The position numbers and the translations under genes were made by a program. Shown here piece after piece: positions 39,584-48,171 of a DNA stretch of 64,000 nucleotides. Numbering within the stretch: position 1 is the first letter of the stretch; each line of letters starts with the position of its first letter. The notes below the pieces were generated by a model. It saw only the letters and a list, made by a program, of their open reading frames with translations. It ran no database searches and was not told where the DNA came from. Source of the stretch: Chryseobacterium sp. ERMR1:04 (GTDB taxonomy: Bacteria; Bacteroidota; Bacteroidia; Flavobacteriales; Weeksellaceae); assembly GCF_001297705.1 (NCBI RefSeq), contig NZ_LIRF01000003.1, forward strand, positions 1,240,001 through 1,304,000, in the 5' to 3' direction.

Positions 39584-41194
39584 TTAATGGGCAAATCCTG
39601 TGATCTTTGCTTCATCAAAATCCAATTGCATTTCAATGGTTCGCATCACATGATCATCAAATATTTTTTCACGTTTCATACGGTGAAGTTCATTTCTCTG
39701 CGCCTGAATGATCTGTCTTAACACATCTTTATTTTCATTCATCGCCGTCACATAATCTCCTGTAGAAGCCATACAATTGGCTTTATCGGTCATCATCATC
39801 ATTTCATTTTCCAGTTTATGTTTTTGATGACGTACCAAGCTGTTTGTTTCTGCCAATTCTGAAAAATCATTATCTAATTTATGCAAAGCCGTTTCTTTTA
39901 ATTTTTTCATTAAAATAACTTCCTGTTTTTCTTCAGGCAGCTCACTTCCGGCATCGCTTATTTTTAATAATTTTAAAATGGGTGACAATAACAATCCTTG
40001 TCCGACTAACGTAATTAATATAATAACGAAAGTTACGAACAAAATGATATTTCGATGCGGAAATGCGTCTCCATTTGGTAAAAATGCAGGAATTGAAAGC
40101 GCTGCTGCCAAGGAAACTACGCCTCGCATTGCTGCAAAACTGATGATAAAAGGTTCCTTCCAATCGGGTTTGGGGACTTTTACCCTTAGCTCTTTCGAAC
40201 AAATTCTTGGAAAATACATTAAGGCATAACTGTAGATAATTCTTGTTAAAACAATCGCTCCACCAATCACAACACTGTAAAAAATACCTTCTGAAATGGT
40301 ATAATCTTTCATCGCTGCCACCACAACCGGTAATTCAAGTCCGATAAGAATGAAAATAATGGTATTCATCAGGAAAATCAGCACGCTCCAGACATTTCCA
40401 GACTGAATTCTTGAAGTATGACTTAAGTAACAATGCGAGTTATAAGACATCAATAAACCGCCAGTAACAACCGCCAATACACCTGAAAAATGGAAATGCT
40501 CTGCCCCAACATACATGATGTAAGGAACGATCAAGGTAATCACTGTATCAATATTAGAATTGGAAGGAATATGTTTTAGTAAAGCTCCAAAAAGGAAGCC
40601 CACTCCTACTCCTACCGCAATTCCTCCGATTGCCATGGTAAAGAAATCCTGCACCGCATCTTTGAAGATAAATTGCCCTGAAATTACTGCTGCTAAGGCA
40701 AATTTAAATACAATTAAACTTGATGCATCATTAATCAAACTTTCTCCTTCCAAGATACTTGTGATCTTTTTAGGAATTTTCATGTGCTTTAAAACAGAAG
40801 TTGCTGCCACGGCATCAGGTGGAGAATTCACTCCTCCCAATAAGAATCCCATTGCTACTGTTAACCCAGGAATTATTGATGAAGAAAGATAGGCAACCAC
40901 GATTGAGGTAAGAAAAACCAATCCGAAAGCCATAGAAAAAATCTGCTTTCTCCATTTATGAAAATCCTGCCATGACGTGAACCATGCGGCTTCAAATAAA
41001 ATTGGAGGCAGGAAGATCAGGAAAACCAAATCCGGCTCTATTTCAATATGCGGCATTCCCGGAATAAGGCTTATCAGTAAACCTGCAATTACTAAAAAGA
41101 TGGGATAAGCCACTCTTAGTTTTTGTCCGATCATAACCAATATCATCACAGATAATAAGACTGCGATTGATATGATAACGTAGGTGTGAATCAT
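39584..41194 (-). CDS. CPA1-family Na+/H+ antiporter (NhaP-like)
   Basis: A 536-aa inner-membrane cation/proton antiporter. About 12 hydrophobic helices fill residues 1-420. Family motifs include LIFLPPILFEAAW, GGVNSPPDAVAATSVLK and, in the transport core, EGESLINDASSLIVFKFA with the conserved Asn-Asp pair. The hydrophilic C-terminal tail (about 420-536) is coiled-coil-like, rich in Lys, Glu and Met, as in E. coli YjcE-type members. It contributes to pH and sodium homeostasis. The first gene of a two-gene unit. Confidence 0.92.
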   Translation of the reverse strand: MIHTYVIISIAVLLSVMILVMIGQKLRVAYPIFLVIAGLLISLIPGMPHIEIEPDLVFLIFLPPILFEAAWFTSWQDFHKWRKQIFSMAFGLVFLTSIVVAYLSSSIIPGLTVAMGFLLGGVNSPPDAVAATSVLKHMKIPKKITSILEGESLINDASSLIVFKFALAAVISGQFIFKDAVQDFFTMAIGGIAVGVGVGFLFGALLKHIPSNSNIDTVITLIVPYIMYVGAEHFHFSGVLAVVTGGLLMSYNSHCYLSHTSRIQSGNVWSVLIFLMNTIIFILIGLELPVVVAAMKDYTISEGIFYSVVIGGAIVLTRIIYSYALMYFPRICSKELRVKVPKPDWKEPFIISFAAMRGVVSLAAALSIPAFLPNGDAFPHRNIILFVTFVIILITLVGQGLLLSPILKLLKISDAGSELPEEKQEVILMKKLKETALHKLDNDFSELAETNSLVRHQKHKLENEMMMMTDKANCMASTGDYVTAMNENKDVLRQIIQAQRNELHRMKREKIFDDHVMRTIEMQLDFDEAKITGFAH

Positions 41195-41361
41195 TTATTG
41201 ATGTGTTTTTTTATTGTTATTTTTTACTTTTTTATTCCCGCTAATCTTTCATTACTTTCTATGTATAAACAGCTGCTAAATTTTTCTGATCTGTAAAAAG
41301 CTTATTTTTAAATTTAAAAAATGATGTTTAAGTTCAATGATTAGGCAATATCACCGTTCTT

Positions 41362-42036
41362 TTAATCCTTAGTAAACGGAATATTGTTATAAAAACCAAT
41401 TTGAATCTGTCCGCGGTTTTTGTTTTCCTGAATCTGATTCATATAACCTGCTTCAATTCTCATATTTTTATTGATAACATACCCTAACGCTCCATAGACT
41501 CTATTTCTATCGAAAGTGGGACTGTTTAAATTTAGGAAAATCTCATTATATACTGAACCATAAAAAGTTTTCGGCAGCATTTCTTTGTTATTGATCGGGA
41601 TATTTACTCCTAACATATAACGGAATCTCATTCTAAAATCATCTGCCAAAAAGCGTTCTTCCAAACGGTAACGGTGCTGAAGGTAAAATCTTCCGAATTT
41701 CTGTTTTGTGATATACTGCTGGAAAATTCGGTGTTCTATATTTTCCTTTTTTTCTCCATTTACATAAGGCTGGCTCAAAATAAAACCATATCCCAACAAA
41801 ACATTGTTATTATTTTCAGTTAAATCATATCCGATTCCGGTACGAATTAAAAGCTGTTCTAAATCTCCAATCCCATCAAAATTACGATACTGGATCTCAT
41901 TATGAAAGTTTAATTTTTTACTAATTTTATTGTTTCCAAAATACATGTACCAAGCTCCCAAATCGTTTTTCTGCGCAAAGGAGAATGTTGCTGTTAATGA
42001 GAAAATGGCCAATGCCATCGACTTTAAAATCTTCAT
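41362..42036 (-). CDS. DUF2490-family outer-membrane beta-barrel protein
   Basis: A 224-aa protein with signal peptide ending FSFAQ. Alternating hydrophobic and polar strands with terminal aromatic residues (GAWYMYFGNNKI, FHNEIQYRNF, RFYLQHRYRLEERFL, RVYGALGYVINKNMRIEAGYMNQIQ) are typical of DUF2490 barrels in Bacteroidota. The last strand ends near GQIQIGFYNNI. The function of the family is not known. It stands alone; the 353-nt stretch upstream contains the VOC-gene terminator at 42323-42354 and otherwise AT-rich sequence with no gene. Confidence 0.85.
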   Translation of the reverse strand: MKILKSMALAIFSLTATFSFAQKNDLGAWYMYFGNNKISKKLNFHNEIQYRNFDGIGDLEQLLIRTGIGYDLTENNNNVLLGYGFILSQPYVNGEKKENIEHRIFQQYITKQKFGRFYLQHRYRLEERFLADDFRMRFRYMLGVNIPINNKEMLPKTFYGSVYNEIFLNLNSPTFDRNRVYGALGYVINKNMRIEAGYMNQIQENKNRGQIQIGFYNNIPFTKD

Positions 42037-42322
42037 AATCTTATTCTTTTACATTTACTTTAAGAAAAAAACTTTATTATTAAAATCTATCGTTTTTTTA
42101 AAAGTTATTTCAATTATCAATAATAAGCAAAAAAATATTTTATGAAAATTTATCTTTTTAGTTTAGAAGTTTATTAAAATCACCGTGTTGAAATTTCTTC
42201 AACAAGCCAATATTTTTATGCTTGATCAAAATAGGTACAGCTCATCAGGTTTAAAGCATTAAGTTATATTGTACTAAGCCTTAAATCAAAATTTAGAATT
42301 TTTTGGGATGCACATGTATTAT

Positions 42323-42354
42323 AAAATAAAAACCGACAGAACGATCTGCCGGTT
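42323..42354 (-). terminator. Rho-independent terminator of the VOC/PhnB-like gene
   Basis: On the minus strand AACCGGCAGA pairs with TCTGTCGGTT (one G-U pair) around a 4-nt loop, followed by TTTTTATTTTAT. It closes the seven-gene cluster. Confidence 0.85.
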
Positions 42355-42389
42355 AGTTTTATGTATGCTTCATATACAAAATATGAATA

Positions 42390-42839
42390 TTATGGATGCT
42401 GTTGCATTTTTGCAGGATCGTCATAATTTACCATCCAGTTGATCTCAAATTTATCGGTAAACATTCCAAAATAAGCTCCCCAGAACGTATCTGCTAATGG
42501 CATGGTTACTTGTCCGCCAACAGAAAGTCCGTTGAATAATTTCTCTGCTTCCTCTTTTGAATCTGCATTGATGGAAATTGAGAAATTGTTTCCCGCTTTG
42601 TAGTGAGAAGCCCACTCGCCACCTGTATCGCTTCCCATTAAAATTGTTTCTTTAGAAATAGGAAGAGAAACGTGCATGATCTTGTTTTTATCTTCCTCAG
42701 GAGTTTCTTTACCTTCCGTGGGAGGCATTTCTCCGAAAGTTCCAATGTAAGGATATTCTCCTCCGAAAACGGATTTGTAGAAATCAAATGCTTCTTTACA
42801 ATTTCCGTTAAATGTTAAATAAACGTTTACTGATGCCAT
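42390..42839 (-). CDS. VOC-family (PhnB/glyoxalase-like) protein
   Basis: I use the ATG at 42839 (MASVNVYLTFNGNCKEAFDFY), giving 149 aa; an upstream start at 42908 would add an unrelated hydrophobic stretch. The PhnB-type VOC fold is seen in CKEAFDFYKSVFGGEYPYIGTF, HVSLPISKETILMGSD, and the return NADSKEEAEKLFNGLSVGGQVTMPLADTFWGAYFGMFTDKFEINWMVNY. Such proteins are small dimeric enzymes or binding proteins of mostly unknown substrate. It is last in the cluster, separated by an inverted repeat from the gene before it. Confidence 0.88.
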   Translation of the reverse strand: MASVNVYLTFNGNCKEAFDFYKSVFGGEYPYIGTFGEMPPTEGKETPEEDKNKIMHVSLPISKETILMGSDTGGEWASHYKAGNNFSISINADSKEEAEKLFNGLSVGGQVTMPLADTFWGAYFGMFTDKFEINWMVNYDDPAKMQQHP

Positions 42840-42878
42840 ACTGTGTTTGTTTTTTAAATTATAGTTTAATTTTTTTTT

Positions 42879-42966
42879 AAACACGAATAGCACTAATATT
42901 TTAAGCACTAATATTCACAAATAAAATTAGTATCATTTATGAAAAGAATTTGTGTTATTCGTGTTT
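42879..42966. repeat. Imperfect 19-bp inverted repeat element
   Basis: AAACACGAATAGCACTAAT (42879-42897) and its near complement (42948-42966) differ at two positions and span 88 bp. A short direct repeat AGCACTAATATT also lies inside. This ACACGAAT-type sequence looks like a small dispersed palindromic element inserted within the operon. Confidence 0.6.
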
Positions 42967-42995
42967 AAATATTTTATTTTGATTTAAGCTAAAAC

Positions 42996-43532
42996 CTATG
43001 GTTTTTCAGACATTTCTTTTAGTCGAGAAAGTCCTTTTTGATAATCCTTTCCTATTGCCTCTTCCATTTTCATAAACATTTTCATCACGGTAAAAGGATA
43101 CGGAATTTTTGAAGTAAATCCCCAAGTTGCTTTGCTTCCATTTCCTTCCGGAACAACGGTTACATATGCATGAGCTTCACTTTCGTAAGGCGTTAAGAAT
43201 TTAATATCCGTGTCTATCCTTTTATTTACAGCATCTATTTTTATGACTTCCTGACATCCGTTTCCTGCTTCTTTGCTTTCCCAACACACTTTTTCACCGG
43301 GTTGCCCTGTAGTCCCTATCCAATCTTTTTTCATTCCGGGATCCAAATCATTCCAAGGGCTCCATTCATCCATTCCTCTTAAAGTATTGGTATTTTGCCA
43401 TACTTTTTCAACGGGAGCATTGATAGAAATTGATTTTTCGTAATTACAGTCACCTGAAATAAAAGCCGCTATGATCAGCCAAAAGATCAGGATCGAGGCC
43501 ATGACTATTGCAACTCCTTTTAAAATTTTCAT
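42996..43532 (-). CDS. Membrane-anchored SRPBCC (polyketide cyclase-like) protein
   Basis: A 178-aa protein with an uncleaved N-terminal hydrophobic helix (GVAIVMASILIFWLIIAAF, about 6-24), then an SRPBCC domain: YEKSISINAPVEKVWQNTNTLRGMDEWSPWNDLDP and a C-terminal helix VMKMFMKMEEAIGKDYQKGLSRLKEM. The anchored arrangement, common in Bacteroidota, would put the domain in the periplasm. Ligand unknown. It lies 18 nt after the VOC gene at 43551. Confidence 0.87.
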   Translation of the reverse strand: MKILKGVAIVMASILIFWLIIAAFISGDCNYEKSISINAPVEKVWQNTNTLRGMDEWSPWNDLDPGMKKDWIGTTGQPGEKVCWESKEAGNGCQEVIKIDAVNKRIDTDIKFLTPYESEAHAYVTVVPEGNGSKATWGFTSKIPYPFTVMKMFMKMEEAIGKDYQKGLSRLKEMSEKP

Positions 43533-43550
43533 ATCATTTGTTGTTTATGT

Positions 43551-43922
43551 TTATCTGTGTTGGTCTATTAAAATCATATTTCCATCGGGATCTTTAAGGA
43601 AAATATGTTCAGGACCGGAAGTTGTTTCTTCCGCTTCTTTCTCCAGCTGAACGCCATTCTCTTTTAAATGTTTCTGAATTTCACGAACATCATCAAAAGA
43701 TTCCAGGTTCTGGGCATTTTGATCCCATCCCGGATTAAAAGTAAGCATATTGCCATCAAACATGGCCTGAAACAAGCCAATTAAATGGCCGTCATTTTTC
43801 ATGATAAGATAATTCTGTTCAATAGCTCCTGCCATAACGCTGAAACCTAATTTTTCATAAAAATCTTTAGACTTCTGAAGATCTTTTACACTTAAACTTA
43901 TTGAAAATGCACCTAATTTCAT
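43551..43922 (-). CDS. VOC-family glyoxalase/bleomycin-resistance-like protein
   Basis: A 123-aa single-domain VOC protein: FSISLSVKDLQKSKDFYEKLGFSVMAG, IEQNYLIMKNDGHLIGLF, and the C-terminal ETTSGPEHIFLKDPDGNMILIDQH. The Asp-Pro-Asp-Gly-Asn ending is typical for the superfamily and often near a metal ligand. Substrate unknown. Part of the seven-gene minus-strand run, 9 nt after the membrane-protein gene. Confidence 0.9.
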   Translation of the reverse strand: MKLGAFSISLSVKDLQKSKDFYEKLGFSVMAGAIEQNYLIMKNDGHLIGLFQAMFDGNMLTFNPGWDQNAQNLESFDDVREIQKHLKENGVQLEKEAEETTSGPEHIFLKDPDGNMILIDQHR

Positions 43923-43931
43923 ATGTAGATT

Positions 43932-44333
43932 TTATTGTTTTTTATTTAAAGCTAATTTATATCCTGCTAACACCAATCCCCAAACAGCTATTCCAAGGAT
44001 CCAAAACCAAATTGGGGTCGGGAGAATATACATCATATAAATACCTTGAAGCAGAAAAATAATTCCACAGATCATGGCATACATTTTCTTACCGTCACCA
44101 GCAATTTTTGTAGAAGAAAATCCGGCTACAAAAGCTCCCAACGCATATCCCAGAATCACAAAAAGCAGCGCCATCAAAGGTGCCGTTTCTACGTACTGCT
44201 TCAAAGCTTCCATATCATTGTCTTTTATTCCCGCAGGCCGTGGAAATAAATAATTTCCTAATTTTTCAACAATGGTGATGGTGATAACGCCAAAGAAAAG
44301 CCCTCCAAGAACGGCTAAAATTCTTTTAATCAT
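43932..44333 (-). CDS. Small membrane protein of unknown function (four helices)
   Basis: A 133-aa protein with four predicted membrane helices: ILAVLGGLFFGVITITIVEKLG, APLMALLFVILGYALGAFVAG, MYAMICGIIFLLQGIYMMYIL, and FWILGIAVWGLVLAGYKLAL. The loop after helix 1 (YLFPRPAGIKDNDMEALKQYVETA) is the largest soluble part and probably periplasmic. I recognise no named family. It starts 2 nt after the upstream secreted-protein stop, so it belongs to the same transcript. Confidence 0.75.
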   Translation of the reverse strand: MIKRILAVLGGLFFGVITITIVEKLGNYLFPRPAGIKDNDMEALKQYVETAPLMALLFVILGYALGAFVAGFSSTKIAGDGKKMYAMICGIIFLLQGIYMMYILPTPIWFWILGIAVWGLVLAGYKLALNKKQ

Positions 44334-44335
44334 GT

Positions 44336-44806
44336 TTAATGATTTTGTAAACGGGTCTTAAAATCTAATGTTCCGTCATAACTTTTCCAATCACCAACGA
44401 ATTCGATGTCCTGAGCTTCTATCTTTTCAGTTGTTTTATTCCATTTGAAAGTATACACAAATTTACCTCTGAAAACTCCGGAATGTTTCCCTTTGTTTTC
44501 TTCAGCAAACTCATATTCACCATACATCGTGCTTTTTTTCTTACCGTCTTTGTATTTGGTAATTTTTAAGCTGCCTTCAAGTTTTGCGTAGGTTTTGTCT
44601 ACCAGAGAATATCCCGAAACAAAATATTCCTGATCATTTTTATTGTTCTGTTCTGAAGTATTGATCTTCAGTTTAATTTCCTGCTTCTTATTCCCAATAG
44701 TTCCCGTATAAGGTTTGCTATTATTCAACCAAACATTAGAAATATTGGGCATTTGTGCCAATGCGAAATTAGAAACCAGAATGAGGAGTAATAAAAGCTT
44801 TTTCAT
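44336..44806 (-). CDS. Secreted protein of unknown function, paralogue of the next gene upstream
   Basis: A 156-aa protein with signal peptide ending FALAQ. The mature part shares a pattern with the 44822-45352 product: EYFVSGYS...AKLEGSL, a Y-G-E-Y-x-F-A-E strand, KGKHSGVFRGKF and a closing FVGDWKSYDGTLDFKTR. It looks like a small beta-barrel or lipocalin-like periplasmic protein, which is inference. Function unknown. Confidence 0.75.
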   Translation of the reverse strand: MKKLLLLLILVSNFALAQMPNISNVWLNNSKPYTGTIGNKKQEIKLKINTSEQNNKNDQEYFVSGYSLVDKTYAKLEGSLKITKYKDGKKKSTMYGEYEFAEENKGKHSGVFRGKFVYTFKWNKTTEKIEAQDIEFVGDWKSYDGTLDFKTRLQNH

Positions 44807-44821
44807 GTGTGTATTTGAGTT

Positions 44822-45352
44822 TTATTTAAATATTATTTTAGAAATATTTGTAGGAGTATAGTTTGCCCACCAAACGTCAAAATCTAAATTTCCAGTATAA
44901 TTTTTCCACTTTCCTTTAAAAGTGATTGTTGAAAAATTTTCATTTAATGGTTTTAAATCTTTATTGATCTGCATTCTAAATTTACCTTTAAATATACCGG
45001 AATGCTCTCCTGATTTATTTTCAATCAAATTAAAATCTCCAAAAACAAGCATCTTGTCAGGGCTATCCCTTACATCATATTTTTCAGTGAAAATCATTTC
45101 TCCTAAAAACTTTGCCTGATTACCTTCTACTTCAGTGAGTCCGGAAACAAAGTACATGTTAGGTTTATCTGGATTTTTAACAATATTTTCAAACTTTAAT
45201 TTAAAAGGACTTTCTTTTGATATTTCCCCCTCAAAATATATTTGCTTATTTAAAACAATCTGACTAAAATCTTCATTTTTTAAAGGAAATTCTTTAGCCT
45301 GTCCGAAAATAATTGTAGAAGCAAATAATAAAAACAGCAAATATTTCTTCAT
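44822..45352 (-). CDS. Secreted protein of unknown function, paralogue of the next gene downstream
   Basis: A 176-aa protein with signal peptide ending IIFGQ. It shares with its downstream neighbour the blocks MYFVSGLTEVEGNQAKFLGEM, FGDFNLIENKSGEHSGIFKGKF and FKGKWKNYTGNLDFDVWWANY. The spacing to the upstream DinB-like gene is 4 nt and to the paralogue 15 nt. The pair looks like a local duplication inside a compact operon. Function unknown. Confidence 0.75.
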   Translation of the reverse strand: MKKYLLFLLFASTIIFGQAKEFPLKNEDFSQIVLNKQIYFEGEISKESPFKLKFENIVKNPDKPNMYFVSGLTEVEGNQAKFLGEMIFTEKYDVRDSPDKMLVFGDFNLIENKSGEHSGIFKGKFRMQINKDLKPLNENFSTITFKGKWKNYTGNLDFDVWWANYTPTNISKIIFK

Positions 45353-45356
45353 ACGA

Positions 45357-45812
45357 TTAAACCCCGAATTGCGACAAATGGTGATTCAAATGTTTGGCAA
45401 ACATATTATTCCATTCGTCAGAATTTAATTTTCCGAAAGAGAAAGATTCTTTTCCATCAAAAGCTGAAGATCCTAATTGCTGCGTTTTTTGAATAAAGCC
45501 AATCAGTCTTTTCTTTTCCTCATCAAAGTTCTTTCTTCCTGTTACCAAAAACTGTGGAGAAGTAGGCGAATCTCTTGGATATGCCTTGTCACCAACCACC
45601 TTAGGCTTCACAAATCTTTTTAAAATAAATTTTGCAATTGATCCCGGTTTCTTATGCTTTTCAGGTTCATACACCATTTCGTATGTGATACAACAGTGCG
45701 CCAACATTTGATCTACCGTCATCTTTCCCCAAAGCCCATGAGTATCCTCAATCAACTTATTTATTCTATCAATGTAATTCTGAGCATCTTTTACGTCAAA
45801 TACGTTTTCCAT
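45357..45812 (-). CDS. DUF1569 (DinB-superfamily) protein
   Basis: A 151-aa cytoplasmic four-helix-bundle protein. It has the DinB-like metal-site pattern: GKMTVDQMLAHCCITYEMVY with His about 40, and the C-terminal MFAKHLNHHLSQFGV, in which HxxHHLxQF is the DUF1569 hallmark. Members may act as metal-dependent thiol transferases or detoxification enzymes; this one is not assigned. It is the first gene of the seven-gene minus-strand run down to 42390. Confidence 0.88.
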   Translation of the reverse strand: MENVFDVKDAQNYIDRINKLIEDTHGLWGKMTVDQMLAHCCITYEMVYEPEKHKKPGSIAKFILKRFVKPKVVGDKAYPRDSPTSPQFLVTGRKNFDEEKKRLIGFIQKTQQLGSSAFDGKESFSFGKLNSDEWNNMFAKHLNHHLSQFGV

Positions 45813-45985
45813 CTTTCTCTAATTGTTAAAAAACAAATATATCAGTTTTTTTTCTCATTTTACACGCATTTGAAAAAAGGAATTAAGCAACTGCTTAATA
45901 AGAAATAGCAGCCAAAGCATCACTAGTCATAAACTACTGATAATGAGTATTAAATCGATAAATTTTAAGTTTTTCCTACAATAAA

Positions 45986-47194
45986 TTATTGTTCGAAATC
46001 TTCATCAGAACCCTCTTTATTTTCTACTTCGGGTTTTACATATCTGAATGTTAACCATAATTTAATTTTAAGAGCAATCCAGCCTAAAACAGCATAGACA
46101 ATAAGAAGAACCAACAGATGGTTTAAATAGGGATAAGTAAGTTCCACAGAGCCTTTTTGAATGAGTAAAATTTTAAAAGCCTGTAAGAATGGGGTTAAAG
46201 GAATAATATTCGCAAGAAACTGAACAAAAGTAGGCATTGCACTCAATGGCCATGTAAATCCGCTAATGATAAATGCAGGAGATGCAATAACCATCAGGAT
46301 TTGAGTTGCTTTCAACGCATCAGGAATTAAAATACTGATCAAAACTCCCAAAAATGAAGCTGAACCTACAAAAACGGCGGTCAGCATGATAAAATTGAAT
46401 ATTCCTTCCGGCATCGGGACCCTGAAAATCATGTGCATGAAATAATAAATACCAACAATAAGAATTGAAAACACCCAAATCGGAAGTACTTTAATCAACA
46501 TTGTTGGGAACGCCCATTTTCTCATCTTAAAGTATTCTTTAACGAAAGATCCACCCTGAAACTCTGCTGCAAAACTTACCGCCATTGCCAATAAAATAAC
46601 CTGCTGTAAAACCACTGCCAACATGGCCGGCCACATAAAGATCAAATAATTACTGGTGGTATTGAAAAGGGTAATATAATTGGCTTTAAAAGGTTCGTAT
46701 TGTGTTGCTGCTTTTGAAGCTGGCATTCCGGCTTTTTGAAGGGCTTTCATGGCAACTCCTGCTGAGAATGTCCCAATGGTCAACTGAAGTCCTTTAGTCG
46801 CGAAATTGGCCGTTAAAACGTTTCCTGTGTTGATGTAAATATTGACTTCAGGGTATTTCTTCTGCAGCATGTTGCCTTCAAATTTTGAAGGAATGATCAC
46901 TACCGCAGCGGCTTCATATTTGATGACCTCATCTTTAATACTGAACGGCTCCTGTAAATATCGGATGACTTTAATACTTTTATTGTCTTCCAACATTTCT
47001 GTTAATTGGTTTGATAATGGCGTATTATCTCTATCAATGACCAATACAGGTGTATTTTCAACTTTTCCGCTTTTGTATACGAAACCCAATAATGTGGCAT
47101 AGAAAACCGGCGCCAGAAAGAAAACGGTTCTTAATGTCGAATTGCCGATAAACAGCTTGAATTCTCGTTTTAAAAGTCGGAAAAATTCTTTCAT
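45986..47194 (-). CDS. ABC-2-type transporter permease
   Basis: A 402-aa inner-membrane permease of the YhiH/YbhS-like ABC-2 group. One N-terminal helix (about 20-40) is followed by a large periplasmic domain (LVIDRDNTPLSNQLTEMLED...) and five C-terminal helices, with the conserved IIPLTPFLQAFKILLIQKGS segment. It lies 2 nt after the HlyD-like gene. No ATP-binding gene and no second permease lie in the operon, so either the ATPase is supplied from elsewhere or the system works differently. Last gene of the TolC-HlyD-permease operon. Confidence 0.92.
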   Translation of the reverse strand: MKEFFRLLKREFKLFIGNSTLRTVFFLAPVFYATLLGFVYKSGKVENTPVLVIDRDNTPLSNQLTEMLEDNKSIKVIRYLQEPFSIKDEVIKYEAAAVVIIPSKFEGNMLQKKYPEVNIYINTGNVLTANFATKGLQLTIGTFSAGVAMKALQKAGMPASKAATQYEPFKANYITLFNTTSNYLIFMWPAMLAVVLQQVILLAMAVSFAAEFQGGSFVKEYFKMRKWAFPTMLIKVLPIWVFSILIVGIYYFMHMIFRVPMPEGIFNFIMLTAVFVGSASFLGVLISILIPDALKATQILMVIASPAFIISGFTWPLSAMPTFVQFLANIIPLTPFLQAFKILLIQKGSVELTYPYLNHLLVLLIVYAVLGWIALKIKLWLTFRYVKPEVENKEGSDEDFEQ

Positions 47195-47196
47195 AA

Positions 47197-48156
47197 TTAT
47201 TTCAGGATAACATTAGCATTTACCAGAATATTTTTAGCTTTATTCATATCCTTTGGTTTCACTTTTATTTCATAGATCGCGTCCTGCAATTGATAATCGG
47301 GATAAGCCGTTGTAATATCTGCATATCTTGTCAGCTGCTTGATGTAAACAATGGTTCCTTCTATATTTTCTTTATTGTAAACAACCTGCATATTCACAGC
47401 CTGCCCTTTTTTATATTTTGCAATTTTACTTTCGGGAACGGTAAATCTGAAATACGTACTTTCAGGAATATACCCATTGAACAAAGCAAAACCAGCGGTC
47501 GCCAATTCTCCTGCATTCAAACTAATCGTTTCAATTTCCATATCATTGGTGGCGATGATGTATCTTTCAGAATACGCCACATTGGCTTCCTGTAAAGCCC
47601 CTTTTGCCTGTGAAGCCTGTCCGGCAGCCATTTCTACTTTTTCAAAACGGGTTCCTCTTTTTACATCATCCAATTCCGCAACTACGGCATCATATTGTGC
47701 TTTTGCACCCTGCATTTTAGCATATACCTCATCATAAGCCTGTGGAGACATCAAACTGTCACGATACATATTGGAAGCTCTTTTAAAAGATTTCTGGGCA
47801 AAATCATATTGCTCTTTTAAACCTTTATATTTAGCCTGTAACTGTTTCATCTGGTCTGCCGTAGCCCCATTTTTTGCCATTTGCTCCTGAGCTGTTGCTG
47901 CACTTACCGCGCCTTGAGCCTGAGCAATTTTAGCAGAAACTTCAGGAATATCCAGTAAAGCCAAGGTATCACCTTTTTTTACGGTTTGCCCTTCTGTAAC
48001 ATATATTTTCACAATTCTACCCGTCACTTTCGGAACAAAAGAAATGACATCTTTTTTGGTTTTACCTTCCGAATCATTGAGGTTTTCTTTTTTTGCATCA
48101 CAGCTTCCCAATAAAAACAGAATTACAAATAAGAGAGATATATTTTTTTGCATCAT
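47197..48156 (-). CDS. HlyD-family periplasmic adaptor lipoprotein
   Basis: A 319-aa membrane-fusion protein bridging the inner-membrane permease to TolC. A lipoprotein signal (FLLGSC, Cys19) is followed by a lipoyl half (VTGRIVKIYVTEGQTVKKGDTLALLD), a long Ala/Gln-rich coiled-coil hairpin (about 75-195), the second lipoyl half (ISLNAGELATAGFALFNGYIPES) and a beta-barrel domain (KKGQAVNMQVVYNKENIEGTIVYI). It is placed between tolC and the ABC-2 permease, with spacings of 15 and 2 nt. Confidence 0.93.
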   Translation of the reverse strand: MMQKNISLLFVILFLLGSCDAKKENLNDSEGKTKKDVISFVPKVTGRIVKIYVTEGQTVKKGDTLALLDIPEVSAKIAQAQGAVSAATAQEQMAKNGATADQMKQLQAKYKGLKEQYDFAQKSFKRASNMYRDSLMSPQAYDEVYAKMQGAKAQYDAVVAELDDVKRGTRFEKVEMAAGQASQAKGALQEANVAYSERYIIATNDMEIETISLNAGELATAGFALFNGYIPESTYFRFTVPESKIAKYKKGQAVNMQVVYNKENIEGTIVYIKQLTRYADITTAYPDYQLQDAIYEIKVKPKDMNKAKNILVNANVILK

Positions 48157-48171
48157 TTTACTATTAAGGGG

